A model generated the notes under the pieces. The model saw only the letters and a program-made list of their open reading frames with translations. It did not search any database and was not told the DNA's origin. A DNA stretch of 64,000 bases from DASQBT01 sp049578545 (GTDB lineage Bacteria > Pseudomonadota > Gammaproteobacteria > Burkholderiales > Thiobacillaceae). Shown here in pieces: positions 1 to 8,610 of the stretch; position 1 is the first letter of the stretch, and each line of letters starts with the position of its first letter. Made by a program: the position numbers and the translations under genes. The stretch spans positions 153,907 through 217,906 of the forward strand of contig JBAUMF010000030.1 of assembly GCA_049578545.1 (NCBI GenBank). Direction: 5' to 3'.

Positions 1-281
1 CCCTTAATCATGTGGAAATGTTCGGTGATTTCGTCTGCACCATCCACGTATATATCTATGCCATCCACGCTGTTCAAGTCAAAAACAGAAATGCCGTGGC
101 TTTTCAGCCGCTGTGCTGTGGCTTCTGAACTGGCAACGGCACCATCGATTCGGCCCTTCACCCTGGACAGTTCGTCAATGAAATAGTTGGCTGTGGAGCC
201 TGTGCCCACGCCGACAACGCCATCTTTCACATAATCAATAGCCGCTTTGGCGACCGCCTGCTTCATCTCGTCTTGAGTCAT
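1..281 (-). CDS. rpiA: Ribose-5-phosphate isomerase A, N-terminal part
   Basis: Interconverts ribose 5-phosphate and ribulose 5-phosphate in the pentose phosphate pathway. The reverse strand from the ATG at 281 reads MTQDEMKQAVAKAAIDYV and continues for 93 codons until the window edge, so the C-terminal half is missing. The family's phosphate loop (VGVGTGSTANYF, about residues 24-35) and the DGADE signature (about residues 81-85) are both present. A divergent gene (ilvA) starts 340 bases away, and the gap between them contains no convincing ORF. Assignment is secure because two family signatures occur at the expected spacing. Confidence 0.95.
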   Translation of the reverse strand, partial: MTQDEMKQAVAKAAIDYVKDGVVGVGTGSTANYFIDELSRVKGRIDGAVASSEATAQRLKSHGISVFDLNSVDGIDIYVDGADEITEHFHMIK

Positions 282-624
282 CTCGCTTGCCTTTTATCGT
301 ATCAACCTGCAAAGATAGCGGGATTTCCCGTTTTTCTCAAACATTGGGAGCCTCTGGTGAGGCCTTGCATGAGCCGCGTTGCTGACGAATTAGAGAAGAT
401 TGCGAAGCACCGCGCGGGTCGCATGTGTCTTCGAAGCCAAGCAGCGCGCCAGAGCAAGCGCTCAAATTTATCTCGACCTCCGCGCATGGGCTCGGGCTGG
501 CAATCTGCATCTTCGGGCGCCGTGATGTCGTAGAATGACTACGAGCCCATCGCCCCTTTTTGCATGTCATCCCGCCAGGCCCCCTGCGCGACCACGCAGG
601 ACTTGATCGGAGGTTCCTAGATTT

Positions 625-2148
625 ATGCCGCAGCCTGTTGACGATTATCTCGAGCGCATTCTGACTGCCCGTGTCTATGATGTAGCGATTGAAAGTCCGC
701 TGGACATGGCGGCAAACCTTTCGCGCCGGCTCAACAATCAGGTCTGGCTGAAGCGCGAAGACTTGCAGCCGATCTTTTCGTTCAAGCTGCGCGGTGCCTA
801 TAACAAGATGGCCAGCCTGACTCCTGCCCAGCTCAAGCGAGGGGTAGTGGCTGCTTCAGCCGGAAATCATGCTCAGGGCGTGGCCTTGGCTGCCCAAAAG
901 CTCGGTTTGGCGGCCACTATTGTCATGCCGGCAACCACGCCCCAGATCAAGATCAATGCCGTTGCCTCTCGCGGGGCGGAAGTGATTCTTTATGGCGACT
1001 CTTACTCAGACGCCTACGAACATGCCCGGCAGATTACACGGTTGCAAAACGCCACGTTTGTTCACCCCTATGACGATCCCGCTGTGATCGCGGGGCAGGG
1101 TACGATCGCCATGGAAATTCTCAGGCAGCATGGCGGACCCATCCATTCAGTCTATGTTCCGGTGGGCGGCGGCGGCCTAATTGCCGGCATGGCGGTTTAT
1201 ATCAAACGCCTGCGCCCGGACATACGCGTGGTGGGCGTAGAGCCCGAGGATGCCGATGCCATGGCGCGTTCCCTGTGTCGTGACGAGCGGGTGAAACTTG
1301 CCAACGTAGGCATATTTGCCGACGGAGTGGCAGTCAAGCAGGTGGGTCAAGAGACGTTTCGTCTGTGCAAGCTGTATGTGGATGAAATCATCCGCGTAGA
1401 CAACGATGCCATCTGCGCGGCTATCAAGGATGTATTTGAAGACACACGTTCCATTCTCGAGCCGGCTGGTGCTCTGTCAGTTGCGGGCCTGAAAGCAGCG
1501 GTGGCGGGCGATCGTCTCAAAGGCAGGAACCTGATCGCGATTGCCAGCGGCGCCAACATGAACTTTGACCGGCTTCGCTATATCGCTGAACGGGCAGAAT
1601 TGGGCGAGCGCCGCGAAGCAGTCATTGCAGTCACGATCTCTGAAAAACCCGGAAGTTTCCGTGCGTTCTGCGCGATGCTTGGTGCACGCAGCATTACCGA
1701 ATTTAACTACCGCTATTCAGATCCTACCGCAGCCCAGGTGTTTGTCGGCTTGCAAATTCATGGACGTGATGAGGCGGACAAACTGATCGCCCAATTGAAA
1801 CAGCACGGTCTGGATGCACAGGACCTAACGGACAACGAAATGGCCAAGTTACATATTCGCCATTTGGTAGGTGGGCGTGCGCCACAGGCCATCAATGAGC
1901 TGATCTACCGGTTTGAATTTCCTGAGAGGCCCGGCGCGCTGATGAAATTTCTCAACAGCATGAGCAGCGGATGGAATATCAGCCTGTTCCATTATCGCAA
2001 CCATGGTGCGGATTACGGCCGCGTATTGGTGGGGATACAGGTGCCGACAGAAGAAAAGCCGAGCTTCCAGAAGTTTCTGGAGAAGCTCGGCTATCGTTAC
2101 TGGGATGAATCCCGCAATCCTGCGTACAAGCTATTCTTGGCTGGCTAG
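625..2148 (+). CDS. ilvA: Threonine ammonia-lyase, biosynthetic
   Basis: PLP enzyme that deaminates threonine to 2-oxobutanoate, the first committed step of isoleucine synthesis. The 507-residue product has the usual length of the biosynthetic form. The Schiff-base lysine lies in SFKLRGAYNKM (Lys54) and the glycine-rich phosphate loop VGGGGL is at about residues 180-185. Two ACT-like regulatory domains follow, at about 330-400 and 425-505, which in this family bind isoleucine and valine. A GGAGG ribosome-binding site lies at a good distance before the ATG. It is monocistronic; the next gene is on the other strand. Confidence 0.97.
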   Translation: MPQPVDDYLERILTARVYDVAIESPLDMAANLSRRLNNQVWLKREDLQPIFSFKLRGAYNKMASLTPAQLKRGVVAASAGNHAQGVALAAQKLGLAATIVMPATTPQIKINAVASRGAEVILYGDSYSDAYEHARQITRLQNATFVHPYDDPAVIAGQGTIAMEILRQHGGPIHSVYVPVGGGGLIAGMAVYIKRLRPDIRVVGVEPEDADAMARSLCRDERVKLANVGIFADGVAVKQVGQETFRLCKLYVDEIIRVDNDAICAAIKDVFEDTRSILEPAGALSVAGLKAAVAGDRLKGRNLIAIASGANMNFDRLRYIAERAELGERREAVIAVTISEKPGSFRAFCAMLGARSITEFNYRYSDPTAAQVFVGLQIHGRDEADKLIAQLKQHGLDAQDLTDNEMAKLHIRHLVGGRAPQAINELIYRFEFPERPGALMKFLNSMSSGWNISLFHYRNHGADYGRVLVGIQVPTEEKPSFQKFLEKLGYRYWDESRNPAYKLFLAG

Positions 2149-2168
2149 CGAACGCTGCCCCGGCTTTG

Positions 2169-2360
2169 CTACTTGTCAGTGGTCGAGGAGGTCTTGATTC
2201 CAAAGGGCAGGTAGGCAGGACACCAACCAATTACTCCTGTAACCAGGGGCAGCACGCCTATCCAGGCCCAGATAGGTCCACCCATCAAGGCCCAGGCAAT
2301 CAGGGCGACGCCCGCGACAATGCGAATACTACGATCAATAACGCCAACGTTACCGGCCAT
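2169..2360 (-). CDS. DUF2892 (YgaP-type) small membrane protein
   Basis: A 63-residue protein starting MAGNVGVIDRSIRIV, followed by two hydrophobic stretches separated by a GPIWAW turn, and a conserved-looking GWCPAY motif. This matches the DUF2892 family of two-helix inner-membrane proteins, sometimes fused to rhodanese domains. The internal ATG at 2360 is chosen over an upstream one because GGAGAGAG sits just before it and the family normally begins at this point. Function is unknown. Confidence 0.8.
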   Translation of the reverse strand: MAGNVGVIDRSIRIVAGVALIAWALMGGPIWAWIGVLPLVTGVIGWCPAYLPFGIKTSSTTDK

Positions 2361-2821
2361 GACTCTCTCTCCATTCTGGTTGATGAGGCCACCACTATAA
2401 CCCCGGATGGAGATTTTGTATGCGATCAAGGTCCCAGACCGGGTAGTTCGGAAACTGCCGCCAACCGGGCAAGATCGCCATACTCAAAATGCCTGTTTTG
2501 CCTGTCTCTAGGCGATGCCGCCTGATCTTTGGAACCATCATCGCGGGCGACTGATGACTTCACGAGTTGCCCCCAACTGGTCAGCCAATTCCCGTCCACT
2601 CGCGGCAGGATTTCTCCTTCAAGAAGTGGCGGGAACATGATGCAGGGCATGCCCCGCGTCAAACAATGCGGTTGCGGGCGGGCTGCTTATCCCGGCGTTT
2701 TCTGCCCGCGACGCGCCATCATGTCTCGCGGCGACCCTGCGAGGAAGCAAGGCGATTGAACAATTCATGCAGAAGTTCTTCTGCACTTGGGCTCATGCTG
2801 GCCATGATAAGCTTTACTAGC
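2361..2821. other. Intergenic, no convincing gene
   Basis: About 460 bases between the DUF2892 gene and slt. Open frames exist on both strands (a 78-codon minus-strand frame at 2426-2662 and the upstream extension of slt), but none has a ribosome-binding site or recognisable family. Several short GC-rich inverted repeats occur around 2640-2740. In related genomes a folate-metabolism gene can lie beside slt, but I could not find its motifs here. Confidence 0.4.
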
Positions 2822-4801
2822 ATGAACAAGAATTCCCTGATCTTATTGGTGGCGATCGTCTTTGCGTGGACAAGCAGCAAAGCAATAGCTAATAGCGACG
2901 ATGCATTTCTGCAAGCCAGGCAAGCTTATTATGCAAAGGATGCAAGGGAGTTTGAACAACAGGCATCGCGCATCGGTAAGAACTATGTATTGTATCCCTA
3001 TCTGGAATACTGGCGCATCAACCGGGATCTAGGCGCTGCAGGCGATGCGGCCATTGCCGACTTTCTGGCAAGCCATGCCGATACCTGGCTGGCAGAAAAA
3101 CTGCGTGCGGACTGGCTGAGGGATTTGGGGCAACGAGAATTCTGGGCTGCATTCTTGCCAGAATACTCCCGATTGGGAGATCCAGACCTCACCCTGCAAT
3201 GCTATGCGCGACGTGCGGAGTTGGCCTCGGGAAATTTTTCAAATTTGCGCAATGCGATCGGACTCTGGTTCTCGGGCGGTGACTTGCCTTCAGCATGTAC
3301 GGCACTGTTTGTGCAGCTGATTTCCCGTGGCTATCTGAGCCAGGAAGACATCTGGCGCCGCTTGCGCCTGGCGTTATTTGACAGGAATCCGGAGGTGGCA
3401 AAATCAGTGGCGACTGCCCTGCCTGCCGAGATCAGGCCGGATGCTTCCGAAATAGACCAGGCAGGGAAGGACCCTGTCAAAGCTCTGACCGGTAACGGGC
3501 TCGACATGACACGTCGTGCCGATCGCGAGATCGCACTTTATGCCCTTGGTGTACTGGCCAAGTCTGATCCTGACAAGGCGGCTGAGATTCTGGCAAGACT
3601 GAGTGCAAGCCTCCCCGACATTGATCGGCGCGCAGCCTGGGGTTTGGTAGCCTATCGAGCAGCATGGTCCCATCATCCCAAGGCCCTGATTTGGTTCGAG
3701 AAGTCGGGCATGGGGGGGCTTTCCGATCGCCAGCGGGAATGGTGGGTGCGATCCGCGCTCAGGGCTGGCCAATGGCGCAAGGCTTTTGAAGTAATCAACA
3801 GCATGAGCGCGGAATCCCAAAACCAGATAGCCTGGCGATACTGGAAAGCACGTGCCCTAAAGAATATGGGGCAGGTCTATGCGGCCAATGCCCTGCTCGG
3901 ACCTCTGTCAAAGGAATATAATTTTTATGGGCAATTGGCGGCAGAAGAGTTGGGCCAGACCATGGAAAATCCAGTTGCCAATATCCGCGTCTCTGGAGAC
4001 GAGATCCAAAAGGTTGCTCAGAACCCCGCAATTGCAAGGGCGCTGGCACTCTATAACCTCGGATTGCGCAGCGAAGCTGCCGATGAATGGAAATGGGCGA
4101 TACGCAACGATAGCGATAGGGACCTTCTGGCAGCCGCGGAATTGGCCCGACAGCAGCAGTGGATCGATCGCGCAATCAACACCGCGGAAAAGACCCGTGA
4201 GCAACATAATTTTGATCTGCGTTTTCTTGCGCCTTTTCGCGATCAGGCCTCTGCTTATGCAAAAAAATATCAGATTGATGAGGCCTGGGTTTATGGAGTA
4301 ATCCGTCAGGAAAGCCGTTTTGTTTCAGAGGCTAAGTCAGGAGCTGGGGCGATGGGCCTGATGCAACTCATGCCAAGCACTGCTCGTTGGATTGCCCGCA
4401 AGCTCGGCCTGGCGCGCTTCAAGGTCAGAGATGCACATGATCCTGAGACAAACATCAAATTTGGTGCCTATTACCTGCGCACATTGCTGGACAGCCTGGG
4501 TAATCAGCCGGTACTCGCGACCGCCGGATACAATGCTGGCCCTCGCCGAGCGCAGCGTTGGCGGGATGATCAACCCATGGAGGCGGCAGTCTATATTGAG
4601 TCAATCCCGTTCACCGAAACCCGCGAATATGTGAAGAAGGTGATGAGTAATGCGATGTTTTATGCTGTTCGTTTTGGCCAGTCTTCGTCGCTGCTGAAGG
4701 ATCGTTTGGGCGAAATACCGGGTCTTGGTCAGCCTGCACCTCTGGCCACCAGCCCGGAAGATAGAAGTCCCGCACTGGAGGGCGACTCGGTGGGAGGTTA
4801 G
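2822..4801 (+). CDS. slt: Soluble lytic murein transglycosylase
   Basis: Periplasmic enzyme that cleaves glycan strands of peptidoglycan to 1,6-anhydro-MurNAc ends. The 659-residue protein begins with a signal peptide (MNKNSLILLVAIVFAWTSS, cleavage near KAIA-NS), then a long alpha-helical superhelical domain, then the SLT catalytic domain at about 480-610. The catalytic glutamate is Glu497 in RQESRF, followed by GAMGLMQLMPSTA and the GYNAGP motif. The ATG at 2822 is preferred because it gives a clean signal peptide; an ATG at 2795 in the same frame is the alternative, and neither has a strong ribosome-binding site. The anhydro-sugar product is the substrate of AnmK, encoded later in the window. 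Confidence 0.93.
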   Translation: MNKNSLILLVAIVFAWTSSKAIANSDDAFLQARQAYYAKDAREFEQQASRIGKNYVLYPYLEYWRINRDLGAAGDAAIADFLASHADTWLAEKLRADWLRDLGQREFWAAFLPEYSRLGDPDLTLQCYARRAELASGNFSNLRNAIGLWFSGGDLPSACTALFVQLISRGYLSQEDIWRRLRLALFDRNPEVAKSVATALPAEIRPDASEIDQAGKDPVKALTGNGLDMTRRADREIALYALGVLAKSDPDKAAEILARLSASLPDIDRRAAWGLVAYRAAWSHHPKALIWFEKSGMGGLSDRQREWWVRSALRAGQWRKAFEVINSMSAESQNQIAWRYWKARALKNMGQVYAANALLGPLSKEYNFYGQLAAEELGQTMENPVANIRVSGDEIQKVAQNPAIARALALYNLGLRSEAADEWKWAIRNDSDRDLLAAAELARQQQWIDRAINTAEKTREQHNFDLRFLAPFRDQASAYAKKYQIDEAWVYGVIRQESRFVSEAKSGAGAMGLMQLMPSTARWIARKLGLARFKVRDAHDPETNIKFGAYYLRTLLDSLGNQPVLATAGYNAGPRRAQRWRDDQPMEAAVYIESIPFTETREYVKKVMSNAMFYAVRFGQSSSLLKDRLGEIPGLGQPAPLATSPEDRSPALEGDSVGG

Positions 4802-4837
4802 AATTTCTAATCATTTCGGCATTCGAAGAAGCAACCA

Positions 4838-5872
4838 ATGAAAATACAGAAGATATGTGTACTGGGAGGGTCGGGGTTTGTTGGCCAGGCATTGGTCAGC
4901 GCACTGGCCGGACAGGGCAGGAAAGTGCGAGTCCTGACACGAATGCGGGAGCGTTCCAAGGAACTGATTCTTTTGCCCACCGTGGAAGTGGTAGAGGCGG
5001 ACATTCACAACGAGATGGATCTGGTAAGACAGGTTCGCGGAATGGATGCCGTGGTTAATCTGGTGGGTATTCTGCATGAGAAAAAACATGGCCAGGAAGA
5101 TGCACCCGAAATACGTTCGGGTGCCTTTCATCATTGTCATGTGGATTTGCCCAGAAAGGTTGTTCAGGCATGCACAGAATCAGGGGTTAGGCGGTTATTG
5201 CACATGAGCGCCCTAGGCGCCAACCCCGTTTCCAAATCGGCTTACCAGCGCTCCAAAGGCGCGGGTGAGGTCATTATGCGTGAAGCGGGACTGCTTCAGC
5301 AGAATAGTGAAACCTTGTATCTGAACGGTCCACAATTCGCCCGTGAATGCGGACTCAACGTCACAATTTTCCGGCCTTCCGTCATTTTTGGCCGCGGTGA
5401 CAGTTTCATCAATTTGTTCGCCAAACTGGTTCGCCTATTTCCCATCATTCCACTAGCCAATGCTCAGGCGCGCTTCCAGCCGGTTTGGGTAGAGGATGTG
5501 GCACAGGCTTTTGCTGAAAGCCTCGAGGATATTGATTCCTTTGGGAAAACCTATGATCTGTGTGGGCCTAAGATCTATACCTTGAAGGAAATAGTGGAAT
5601 ACACAGGCCACCTGCAGGGAAAGCATCCACACATCATCGCCCTGAATGACAGGCTTTCCTATTTGCAGGCTTGGGCAATGGAGTTCAAACCGGGTGAAAA
5701 GCTGATGACGCGCGATAACTACTATGCCATGCAGGAGGACAATGTCTGTCAAGGCGAATGGCCCTTCAAGTTCGAGCAGGCCACGCTGGAAGCAGAAGTA
5801 CCGAAATACCTCAACGGGCAAAGCCCGCGGGCACGCTACGACATCTTACGTGGGCATGCAAGGCGGCATTGA
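4838..5872 (+). CDS. NAD-binding NDUFA9-like epimerase-fold protein
   Basis: A 344-residue short-chain dehydrogenase/epimerase-fold protein. The dinucleotide-binding loop GGSGFVGQ is at about residues 9-16. A second segment, HMSALGA with YQRSKGAGE, is the equivalent of the catalytic SxnYxxxK region, and FRPSVIFGRGD follows. This pattern fits the complex I NDUFA9 subfamily, common in Betaproteobacteria next to cca. The true substrate is not established; roles in quinone handling or respiratory complex assembly are only inferred. It starts 36 bases after slt and is followed 43 bases later by cca. Confidence 0.82.
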   Translation: MKIQKICVLGGSGFVGQALVSALAGQGRKVRVLTRMRERSKELILLPTVEVVEADIHNEMDLVRQVRGMDAVVNLVGILHEKKHGQEDAPEIRSGAFHHCHVDLPRKVVQACTESGVRRLLHMSALGANPVSKSAYQRSKGAGEVIMREAGLLQQNSETLYLNGPQFARECGLNVTIFRPSVIFGRGDSFINLFAKLVRLFPIIPLANAQARFQPVWVEDVAQAFAESLEDIDSFGKTYDLCGPKIYTLKEIVEYTGHLQGKHPHIIALNDRLSYLQAWAMEFKPGEKLMTRDNYYAMQEDNVCQGEWPFKFEQATLEAEVPKYLNGQSPRARYDILRGHARRH

Positions 5873-5915
5873 ATCTTTCGCCTAACACTTTGCTGCTGGC
5901 TGATCCCTGTTTTCA

Positions 5916-7175
5916 GTGAATATCTCCGACCTCGTCTTTTACGAAGTAGGTGGTGCGGTTCGGGATGAACTGCTAGGCGTCCCGGTGCAAGATCGGGATT
6001 ATGTTGTGGTCGGGGCTACGCCGCAAAAAATGGAGGCCCTCGGCTTCCAGCCCGTAGGTAAGGACTTTCCCGTTTTCCTCCACCCCGAAACGCGTGAGGA
6101 GTATGCCCTCGCACGCACTGAAAGGAAGTCCGGCCGCGGTTATAAGGGCTTCACAATTCATGCGGGCGAGGATATCTCGCTTGAACAGGATCTCCAGCGG
6201 CGCGATCTCACTATCAACGCCATGGCGCGCAATATGGAGGGCGAGATTATTGACCCTTATGGCGGCCAGGCCGACCTGCAGGCAGGCGTCTTGCGACATG
6301 TCAGTCATGCGTTTGCCGAAGACCCGGTTAGAATCTTGCGCGTTGCGCGTTTTGCTGCCCGGTTTGAGACCTTTACCGTCGCGCCCGAAACGCTTGATCT
6401 GATGCAGCAGATGGTGGCAAACGGCGAGATCGATTATCTGGTTCCGGAGCGGGTCTGGCAGGAGTTGTCACGCGGACTCATGGAGAAACGCCCCTCACGC
6501 ATGTTCCAAGTGCTGCGCGAATGCGGAGCACTGGAAAAGATTCTGCCGGAACTGGACAGGCTATTTGGCGTGCCGCAACGCGTGGAATTTCATCCAGAGG
6601 TAGATACCGGTATCCACATCATGCTGGTAGTGGATTGGGCTGCGCGGCACGATTGTGGCTTGCCAGTGAGATTTGCCGCATTGACTCATGATCTGGGCAA
6701 AGGCACAACGCCATCATCCGAGTTGCCAAGACACAATGGCCACGAAGCTCGGAGCGTCAGTCTCCTCAAGCCCTTATGTGAACGCATGCGGGTGCCCTCT
6801 GATTGCAGGGATTTGGCCCTATTGGTTGCCCGCTACCATGGGGATGTTCATCGGGCCTTGGAACTGCGGCCTGACACTATTCTGAGAATGCTTGAATCAA
6901 CTGATGCGTTTCGCCGCCTAGAGCGGTTCAAGGAGTTCCTTCAGGCCTGCGAAGCCGATTTCCGGGGCCGACCAGGTTATGAGGACCGGGCCTTTCCTCA
7001 AACCGACTATTTGAAGGGGGCGCTGGCTGCTGCCCAAACTGTGGATGGCGCGCAAATAGCGAGGTCAAATCCGCCAGACAAGATTGCTGATGCAATTCGA
7101 TCAGCGCGAGAAGCGGTATTGGCTGAATTTTGTGACGAACAAAAGGTCAATCCGCCCCGTGTCGATGCAGAGTAA
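5916..7175 (+). CDS. cca: Multifunctional CCA tRNA nucleotidyltransferase
   Basis: Adds or repairs the 3' CCA of tRNAs. The 419-residue protein shows the class II nucleotidyltransferase head (VGGAVRDELLG at about 11-21, then DRDYVVVGA) and the RRDLTINAMA motif. An HD phosphohydrolase domain follows, with LTHDLGKG and a later VARYHGDVHRA, as in the proteobacterial form that also has 2',3'-cyclic phosphodiesterase activity. The start is a GTG (NISDLVFYEVGG); the family normally begins only a few residues before the GGxVRD motif, so the start may be a few codons off. The CCA ends of both tRNAs in this window are already encoded, so here the enzyme would mainly repair. Confidence 0.95.
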   Translation: MNISDLVFYEVGGAVRDELLGVPVQDRDYVVVGATPQKMEALGFQPVGKDFPVFLHPETREEYALARTERKSGRGYKGFTIHAGEDISLEQDLQRRDLTINAMARNMEGEIIDPYGGQADLQAGVLRHVSHAFAEDPVRILRVARFAARFETFTVAPETLDLMQQMVANGEIDYLVPERVWQELSRGLMEKRPSRMFQVLRECGALEKILPELDRLFGVPQRVEFHPEVDTGIHIMLVVDWAARHDCGLPVRFAALTHDLGKGTTPSSELPRHNGHEARSVSLLKPLCERMRVPSDCRDLALLVARYHGDVHRALELRPDTILRMLESTDAFRRLERFKEFLQACEADFRGRPGYEDRAFPQTDYLKGALAAAQTVDGAQIARSNPPDKIADAIRSAREAVLAEFCDEQKVNPPRVDAE

Positions 7176-7206
7176 TCGATCCCGGAGCAGTGGTTGAGGT
7201 TGACAC

Positions 7207-7569
7207 TCAGTGCCAATCGTATCCTCTGAAATGGCGGTCTCCACTATGACCGTCATCCCAGCGGCCATCATGGTCATGACTCCCACCCCAACGGTGGTGA
7301 TCACGTTCCACCCCGCGATAAGGATATGCGGAACGTGGAGCAGGAACAACAATCCAGGGACCGGGCCGGTAGTCAGAATAGGTCCAGTAACGCCGGCCTC
7401 CGAACTCATGCAGAATCTGGAAGTGGGCAGGACCATCATGCAAACGGATGGAAGCCACGGGTTCCACCCGGATGACGCGGCCATGATGGCGGCCGCGTTC
7501 CCAATCCGCCCAGCTTGGCGCGCTGAATGCAGCGCTCAACATCACTAGTGCAAGTGTTTTCGTTAACAT
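7207..7569 (-). CDS. Small secreted His/Arg/Asp-rich protein
   Basis: A 120-residue protein with a signal peptide (MLTKTLALVMLSAAFSAPSWA) and a mature part rich in His, Asp, Arg, Trp and Tyr, including a C-terminal HDHDGRWDDGHSGDRHF segment. No family is recognised with certainty. The charged, histidine-rich tail could bind metal, but that is only a guess. It is the last of three adjacent minus-strand genes for small exported proteins, 3 bases after the preceding gene, so probably co-transcribed. Confidence 0.75.
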   Translation of the reverse strand: MLTKTLALVMLSAAFSAPSWADWERGRHHGRVIRVEPVASIRLHDGPAHFQILHEFGGRRYWTYSDYRPGPWIVVPAPRSAYPYRGVERDHHRWGGSHDHDGRWDDGHSGDRHFRGYDWH

Positions 7570-7572
7570 GGC

Positions 7573-8145
7573 TCACCTCCAATCGTGATAGGAATTGTCG
7601 CGGGAGTAAGGAGTCTGCGTGTCTGAGACAGAGACGCTTACGTTTACGTCCAGCCACTGGCCGGGGTTGTATGGCAGGCGGGTAGCGTATTGCTGGCCGT
7701 GATAGTTGTAGATTACGTCATAGCCAACCACGATATCGCGGACGTTGTCGGTTACCTGACAACGTTCAACTTGACGCGGGCGGATCTTGCTGTAGTAACG
7801 GTCATCACCATTCATGCGATCGCCAAGCACCGCACCGGTTGCGGCGCCAACGGCCGCGGCGGCGACTTTTCCAGCGCCGTTTCCTACTGTGGAGCCGAGC
7901 AATCCGCCGGCGATTGCGCCGATAATGGCGCTGCCATTGTCGTTGCGGCTACGATAGACCTGCCGTTGATAACCTACAGTTTCAGTCCAGCATTCCTTTC
8001 GCGGCTCGTTGATACTGTTGTAAACCGGGGTTGCTGAAATGACCCGTGCCTTGTCGGAAAAATCCGGGCGGTAGTCGGCCTGTGCACTGGCGGCACTGAG
8101 ACCGACAACTGTGGCCAGACTGATGATGAGTGATTTGGTTTTCAT
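7573..8145 (-). CDS. Glycine-zipper 2TM outer-membrane-type protein
   Basis: A 190-residue exported protein. A signal peptide (MKTKSLIISLATVVGLSAA) is followed by a mature domain with a glycine-zipper stretch, IIGAIAGGLLGSTVGNG then AATGAVLGD, at about residues 75-110. This matches the Rickettsia 17-kDa antigen/glycine-zipper 2TM family found in the outer membrane or periplasm; exact function is unknown. The ATG at 8145 is chosen over one six codons upstream because GGAGAG lies just before it. Likely second gene of the three-gene unit 8463-7207. Confidence 0.85.
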   Translation of the reverse strand: MKTKSLIISLATVVGLSAASAQADYRPDFSDKARVISATPVYNSINEPRKECWTETVGYQRQVYRSRNDNGSAIIGAIAGGLLGSTVGNGAGKVAAAAVGAATGAVLGDRMNGDDRYYSKIRPRQVERCQVTDNVRDIVVGYDVIYNYHGQQYATRLPYNPGQWLDVNVSVSVSDTQTPYSRDNSYHDWR

Positions 8146-8175
8146 GGTTACTCTCCTATTCAAAGCGCGGTCTGA

Positions 8176-8463
8176 TCAGCGACGGCCGCGCCCGTCGTTT
8201 CCGTTGTAATGGCGGCGTTCATAGCCGTAGCCATAACCCCGCTCCGATTCATGTTGGTACTCACGCTCTCTTTTGGCCTGTTCGGCCTGCTGGTCCTGCT
8301 GTTCACCCCGGTTGGCGTTGCGAGCCTGGCGGCTGTCCCGACGGTCTTGCCGGGCAGCATCCCGCGCGGCCATGAATACGCCATCGGAGGCATAGGCCCG
8401 GGCCGGCAGGATCGCGGTCAGGCCACTCAAACTTAGCAACACAATACCTAGTTTGAATTTCAT
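8176..8463 (-). CDS. Small secreted Arg/Gln-rich protein
   Basis: A 95-residue protein with a clear signal peptide (MKFKLGIVLLSLSGLTAIL, cleavage near ARAYA). The mature part is low-complexity and rich in Arg, Gln, Glu, Gly and Tyr (GYGYGYERRHYNGN). A strong AAAGGAGC ribosome-binding site precedes the ATG. It is the first gene of the minus-strand trio and is divergent from the OmpR-type regulator gene; a tandem OmpR-like box lies in the 147-base gap. No family is recognised. Confidence 0.75.
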   Translation of the reverse strand: MKFKLGIVLLSLSGLTAILPARAYASDGVFMAARDAARQDRRDSRQARNANRGEQQDQQAEQAKREREYQHESERGYGYGYERRHYNGNDGRGRR

Positions 8464-8551
8464 TTCTTGCTCCTTTTGCGGTCGGCATTACTGCCTTCCA
8501 CGCTTTGCAGTTTGGGTGAGGAAAGTAACCAAGCGGTTTCCCGCAAGGGCT

Positions 8552-8571
8552 ATTTTGTAACAACATGTAAC
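8552..8571 (-). promoter_or_regulatory. Tandem OmpR/RstA-like binding box
   Basis: Read on the minus strand, the 20 bases consist of two adjacent 10-base units, each starting GTTACA (GTTACATGTT, then GTTACAAAAT). Direct 10-base-spaced repeats of this kind are the known arrangement for OmpR dimers, and the inner 14 bases also fit the RstA box TACATnTnGTTACA. It lies in the divergent gap between the secreted-protein trio and the response regulator, so it could control either side. No footprint evidence exists here; this is a sequence match. Confidence 0.65.
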
Positions 8572-8610
8572 TTCTTTGTTTCTGCAAGGCCGAGGCCTTA
8601 TAGTTTGGGC

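Noticed and set aside
2426..2662. 78-codon minus-strand frame between DUF2892 and slt
   Set aside because: No ribosome-binding site, no family resemblance, and I found no folate-enzyme motifs that would suggest a decayed neighbour gene.
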